Origin: an uncultured Clostridia bacterium
GTDB taxonomy: Bacteria > Bacillota > Clostridia > TANB77 > CAG-508
DNA: 27,265 nucleotides
NCBI GenBank assembly: GCA_934162625.1
Contig: CAKPJM010000012.1
Coordinates: 1 to 27,265, forward strand
Reading direction: 5' to 3'
The notes under the pieces were generated by a model that searched no databases, was not told the DNA's origin, and worked only from the letters and a program-made list of their open reading frames with translations. Shown piece by piece: positions 24,377-27,265 of this stretch (the stretch's first letter is position 1; every line of letters begins with the position of its first letter). A program made the position numbers and the translations under genes.

Positions 24377-25087
24377 ATGATAAAAGTATATAACATAAAA
24401 AGCATATTAAAAATAACCGCAATAATATTATTATTTGCTATTATAATTGCAATATTAAGTAACAAGATCAGTATGAAAAAAGTCATTGAGACTTCATCTA
24501 ATTCGAAAAGCACATATAAAATACTAGTTGATGTGGAAGAATCCAAGCTGTATTTATTTGAAAATGATATACTTTCAAAAGAATATAAATGTTCAGGCGG
24601 GAAATGGTCAACACCTTCACCTATTGGAACATGGACCATAATTTCAAAAGCAAAATGGGGAGAAGGATTTGGCGGGAGCTGGATGGGGCTTAATGTGCCT
24701 TGGGGAAAATTTGGAATACACGGAACCTTGGATCCATATTCTTTAGGCTGGTCAAGCTCTCATGGTTGTATAAGAATGGACAATAATGATGTAGCAGAAC
24801 TATATAAAATAATCCCAATAGGAACTAGAGTCACTATTGTAGATGGTGTGTATGGAGCTTTTGGTAGAGGATTTAGAGATTTAAAATCTGGAATGTATGG
24901 TGCAGACGTAATGGAAATTCAAAAGAAACTAAAAGAATTAGGCTTTTTTTCTGGGAATCCAAATGGAAAGTTTGGGATAGAAACAGAAAAAGCTGTGCAA
25001 AAGTATTGCAAAGCAAACAAATTATATTTAAGAAAAGTAATAAATATAGAATTACAAAAGCAAATGGGATTTGAAGAAATAGACTAA
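24377..25087 (+). CDS. L,D-transpeptidase (YkuD) with peptidoglycan-binding domain
   Basis: 236 residues. An N-terminal membrane anchor (about 10-28) is followed by the YkuD catalytic domain (about 47-157) with H115-G-T and the signature SHGCIRM (128-134), catalytic C131. A PG_binding_1-like domain lies at about 168-232. It crosslinks peptidoglycan through 3-3 bonds or anchors proteins to the wall, outside the membrane. No Shine-Dalgarno sequence is visible before the ATG, so initiation may be weak or leaderless-like. It is downstream of TA cassette C. CGGs at 24598, 24673 and 24721 are all out of frame (GGC GGG, CAC GGA). Confidence 0.93.
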   Translation: MIKVYNIKSILKITAIILLFAIIIAILSNKISMKKVIETSSNSKSTYKILVDVEESKLYLFENDILSKEYKCSGGKWSTPSPIGTWTIISKAKWGEGFGGSWMGLNVPWGKFGIHGTLDPYSLGWSSSHGCIRMDNNDVAELYKIIPIGTRVTIVDGVYGAFGRGFRDLKSGMYGADVMEIQKKLKELGFFSGNPNGKFGIETEKAVQKYCKANKLYLRKVINIELQKQMGFEEID

Positions 25088-25190
25088 TTATGTATATTAA
25101 TACTTACCAATTTACATTTTGCTTATTATATAAATAAACTGCTATGTTATTATAAAAATACAAAAAATACAAAAGATTGGAGAAACAAAC

Positions 25191-25709
25191 ATGAAAGAAA
25201 ATTTTAGTATGAATTATTTTTGCGCAAGTGAAGCAATTAGAGACTTAATATTTGAAGAGTGGGAAAAATTTAACATATTACTGCAAAAAGGACCAGAAAT
25301 ATTAAAGGAATATTTTTGTAAATTGTGGAATGAAACAAAGATAGAACTCGAATATACAGATGATATAGACATAATAGATCTAGAAAGAAAAGTAATGCCA
25401 AGTGATTTTAACATTTCATATACTATTTTAGATAATGGAATGAAAACATTTAATTTTATATTCCCTAAAACAAAAGAAAAATCAAAACAAGTATTGTGTT
25501 CTAGTGTATTAATAACAGAGCAAATTCCAAGATATTTTACACTAGAAGTAAGTTTGGATAAAGATGAGCAAACAATATATACAATTACAGAATGGGAAAT
25601 TGATTTTGAAAACAATAATTATATTCATAAAAAGCTGAATAATTTAGAAGAATTTAATATAGGAAAATATCTAGGGAAAATAAATAATATTGTGCAAACA
25701 AAACTCTAG
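25191..25709 (+). CDS. Hypothetical protein, 172 residues
   Basis: I do not recognise a family. The protein is soluble and acidic, without signal peptide or membrane segment. The N-terminal half is helical (SEAIRDLIFEEWEKFN) and the C-terminal half looks beta-rich (SSVLITEQIPRYFTLEVSL, TIYTITEWEIDF). GGAG lies 8 bases before the ATG. It stands alone between the L,D-transpeptidase gene and the rpoB regulatory region. Codon use matches its neighbours and there is no CGG. Confidence 0.8.
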   Translation: MKENFSMNYFCASEAIRDLIFEEWEKFNILLQKGPEILKEYFCKLWNETKIELEYTDDIDIIDLERKVMPSDFNISYTILDNGMKTFNFIFPKTKEKSKQVLCSSVLITEQIPRYFTLEVSLDKDEQTIYTITEWEIDFENNNYIHKKLNNLEEFNIGKYLGKINNIVQTKL

Positions 25710-25754
25710 AGACAGTTCCTCTTTTGAATTTTTAAATTTGAATAATGTAGAATA

Positions 25755-25838
25755 AATGTAGGGGCGATTTTAATCGCCCACGTTCAGAAAATTACCCTAA
25801 TATTAATTTGTTTGGCAGACACAGGGCCTGCCCCTACG
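25755..25838. repeat. Pair of GTAGGGG-family palindromes
   Basis: GTAGGGGCGATTTTAATCGCCC (hairpin around 25762-25779) and GGCAG/CTGCC (25814-25832) followed by CCCCTAC. This is the same two-hairpin order as at 4881-4960, with different stem bases. Confidence 0.65.
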
Positions 25839-25870
25839 TTAATTAAATAATAACATATTAATTTTAAAAA

Positions 25871-25926
25871 CAATGGTTTCTAAGCTCACGGGTATTCCCC
25901 CGCCTCAAAGGGCTATCGAAGCATTG
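25871..25926 (+). ncRNA. Candidate structured RNA of unknown class
   Basis: Nested stems can be drawn: CAATG plus TTTC (25871-25880) with GAAG plus CATTG (25918-25926); AGCTC (25883-25887) with GGGCT (25910-25914); and CGGG (25889-25892) with CCCG (25899-25902). Two G-U pairs are allowed only on the plus strand. The segment is GC-rich in a very AT-rich region. It lies upstream of the rpoB promoter. I cannot match it to a known riboswitch or ribozyme. Confidence 0.5.
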
Positions 25927-25986
25927 GTTGTAAAAAAATAATAATGTTATCTTTGAACAAATCAAAAATAAAATTTTTACAAATTG

Positions 25987-26016
25987 TTGACAATCCACAT
26001 TTACCTATGATATTAT
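25987..26016 (+). promoter_or_regulatory. Predicted promoter for rpoB
   Basis: TTGACA (25987-25992), 18 bases, TATTAT (26011-26016). This implies a 5' leader of about 525 bases before the rpoB start. Confidence 0.6.
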
Positions 26017-26117
26017 TATATGGCACATATTTTGTACATATAAATATGTAGCTCTTATATAGTATTAAGGGTGGTTAAAATAAAGAAAATAGTAATATAA
26101 AATTTATATAATAAAAT

Positions 26118-26173
26118 AAAAGTGTAGAAGCTATAAAAGCTTAAGAAATGCAAAGACATTCCTACACTTTTTT
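26118..26173 (+). terminator. Branched terminator/attenuator in the rpoB leader
   Basis: The outer stem AAAAGTGTAG/CTACACTTTT (26118-26127, 26162-26171) encloses two small hairpins, AAGCT/AGCTT and AATG/CATT, and ends in a T-run. It lies about 100 bases into the predicted rpoB transcript, so it could attenuate rpoB or end a short RNA. Confidence 0.65.
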
Positions 26174-26175
26174 GT

Positions 26176-26279
26176 TGTATAGGAAAAATGCTATAGTCGC
26201 TATTGCCTTTGAGATTTCCTCATTTTATTCGGAAACTCAAATCGGCGAGAAGAAAAGATGGCAAAGCCACTTTTCTTAT
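26176..26279 (+). repeat. Dispersed structured intergenic repeat, copy 5 of 5
   Basis: The TTTGAG/CTCAAA core is intact. The 3' hairpin has changed to AAGAAAAG/CTTTTCTT with inner TGGC/GCCA, where the others have GAACAAAG/CTTTGTTC. Both arms changed together, so pairing is preserved. It lies in the rpoB leader directly after the attenuator. Confidence 0.85.
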
Positions 26280-26465
26280 ATTGCTTTTAGACATAAAAAT
26301 TAAATAAAGAGGAATTAAATATTAATCCAGGTTATAAAAATTAAAATCCATTAGGGCAGTACGGTTTTGAGGATTATAATACATTAATATTTAAGAGGGA
26401 CTTTATTTGATTGAAAGTTAGAAATTTAATTTCTACATAAATATATCTGCTCAAACAATAATTAT

Positions 26466-26528
26466 GAAGTGCGAAGTGCGAAGTGCGAAGTGCGAAAAGC
26501 ACACCTCCCACATCACACCTCCCACATC
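26466..26528 (+). repeat. Short tandem repeats before rpoB
   Basis: Four copies of GAAGTGC (26466-26493), then two copies of ACACCTCCCACATC (26501-26528). CTCCC in the second copy (26519-26523) can pair with GGGAG of the rpoB ribosome site (26536-26540). Confidence 0.8.
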
Positions 26529-26549
26529 AAAAAGAGGGAGTTGATTTAT

Positions 26550-27265
26550 TTGTTAACAGACTTAAATTATGAAAAGACAACAAGGAAAACATTTGCAAGG
26601 ATAGGAGATTTTATAGACATACCTAATCTTATCCAAGTTCAAAAAGATTCTTACGATTGGTTCGTAAAAGAAGGGTTAGGAGAAGTATTAAAAGATATTT
26701 CACCAATCATTGATTACTCTGGTAATTTAGTTCTTGAATTTTTCGATTATTACATGGAAGAAAAAACTAAATATTCTTTAGAAGAAGCTAAAGAAAGAGA
26801 TGCAACTTATTCTACAAGATTACACGTAAAAGTAAGACTTATTAATCGTGAAACTGGAGAAATTAAAGAGCAAGAAATTTATTTAGGAGATTTCCCATTA
26901 ATGACAGATAGCGGAACTTTCGTTATTAATGGTGCAGAAAGAGTTGTAGTAAGCCAGTTAGTACGTTCACCAGGATGCTACTATGAATCAGACTATGATA
27001 AGACAGGAAAAAAATTGTACAAGTCTACGGTTATGCCAATTAGAGGTGCTTGGTTAGAATATGAAACAGATAGTAATGATATATTCTATGTAAGAATAGA
27101 TAGAACTAGAAAATTACCTGTAACTGTTCTTTTAAGAGCAATTGGATTAGTATCAGACGAACAAATAATAGATGTATTTGGAGAAGATGAAAAAATACTT
27201 GCAACAATAGCAAAAGATACAGTAAAGACAAGTGAAGAAGCAATAGTAGAAATATACAAAAAATT
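26550..27265 (+). CDS. rpoB: RNA polymerase beta subunit, 5' part
   Basis: The first 238 codons; the gene runs off the window (full length is usually about 1200 residues). FARIGDFIDIPNLIQVQKDSYDWF and the GTFVINGAERVVVSQLVRSPG segment are diagnostic for bacterial RpoB. The start is taken as TTG at 26550 because GAGGGAG lies 9 bases upstream and the protein begins LTDLNYEKTTRKTFARIG; an in-frame TTG at 26541 is too close to that site. rplL, the usual upstream neighbour, is absent; the gene has its own promoter and long leader. CGGs are out of frame (AGC GGA, ACG GTT). Confidence 0.95.
   Translation, partial: MLTDLNYEKTTRKTFARIGDFIDIPNLIQVQKDSYDWFVKEGLGEVLKDISPIIDYSGNLVLEFFDYYMEEKTKYSLEEAKERDATYSTRLHVKVRLINRETGEIKEQEIYLGDFPLMTDSGTFVINGAERVVVSQLVRSPGCYYESDYDKTGKKLYKSTVMPIRGAWLEYETDSNDIFYVRIDRTRKLPVTVLLRAIGLVSDEQIIDVFGEDEKILATIAKDTVKTSEEAIVEIYKK

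Noticed and set aside
26466..26528. CRISPR-like array.
   Set aside because: Seven- and fourteen-base direct tandem repeats without spacers and without cas genes.

Overview
The window comes from a very AT-rich, strictly anaerobic Gram-positive bacterium of the Clostridia (Bacillota) type. The reasons are codon use dominated by A/T-ending codons with AGA for arginine, a bifurcating-type [FeFe] hydrogenase operon, an anaerobic class III ribonucleotide reductase, a sortase-anchored BspA-like leucine-rich-repeat surface protein, an L,D-transpeptidase, and the rplI-dnaB-tilS-ftsH core neighbourhood. I saw no tRNA, rRNA or CRISPR array.

Layout. 1-1731: a TraX-family membrane protein and a two-domain M15-like peptidase with a peptidoglycan-binding domain. 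1903-4080 (minus): an accessory operon of PAPS-reductase-like (IbrA/YbdN type), small GNAT-like and ParB-like (IbrB/YbdM type) genes. 4326-9471: rplI, dnaB, tilS, ftsH. 9886-13790: one 1300-residue surface protein. 14036-18317: hndA/hndC/hydA-like hydrogenase genes. 18332-20005: two toxin-antitoxin cassettes. 20006-24349: a Crp-family regulator (minus), nrdD, nrdG and a third cassette of the same family. 24377-25709: an L,D-transpeptidase and an unknown gene. 25710-26549: a long regulatory region leading into the 5' part of rpoB.

Main discovery candidate. Four genes (traX-like, M15 peptidase, dnaB, LRR protein) look broken, but every break is the same event. An in-frame CGG codon is followed by a +1 change of frame, so that CGGN is read as one glycine (GGN) with the C skipped. 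There are eight such sites (289, 1284, 1318, 1394, 1581, 5660, 10741, 12422). In each case the CGG is exactly in the current frame, and the restored glycine sits in continuous homologous protein, including family-conserved positions in DnaB, the M15 metal motif and the peptidoglycan-binding domain. By my manual scan no other in-frame CGG occurs in any gene of the window, while about thirty out-of-frame CGG trinucleotides (NNC-GGN or NCG-GNN) cause no disruption. This looks like a codon-specific +1 recoding system: CGG unassigned as arginine, or CGGN read by a four-base or shift-prone tRNA. The closest analogue I know is the AGG/CCC frameshifting of Perkinsus mitochondria. A systematic sequencing artefact remains the main competing explanation.

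Other layers. A five-copy ~100-130 bp intergenic element has conserved stems with compensatory changes. The three toxin-antitoxin cassettes share a terminator hairpin whose 3' arm contains the -35 box of the next promoter, and each is bracketed by inverted copies of a 15-bp operator-like sequence. There are also two families of smaller palindromic repeats, an unassigned structured-RNA candidate at about 25871-25926, and a complex rpoB leader.
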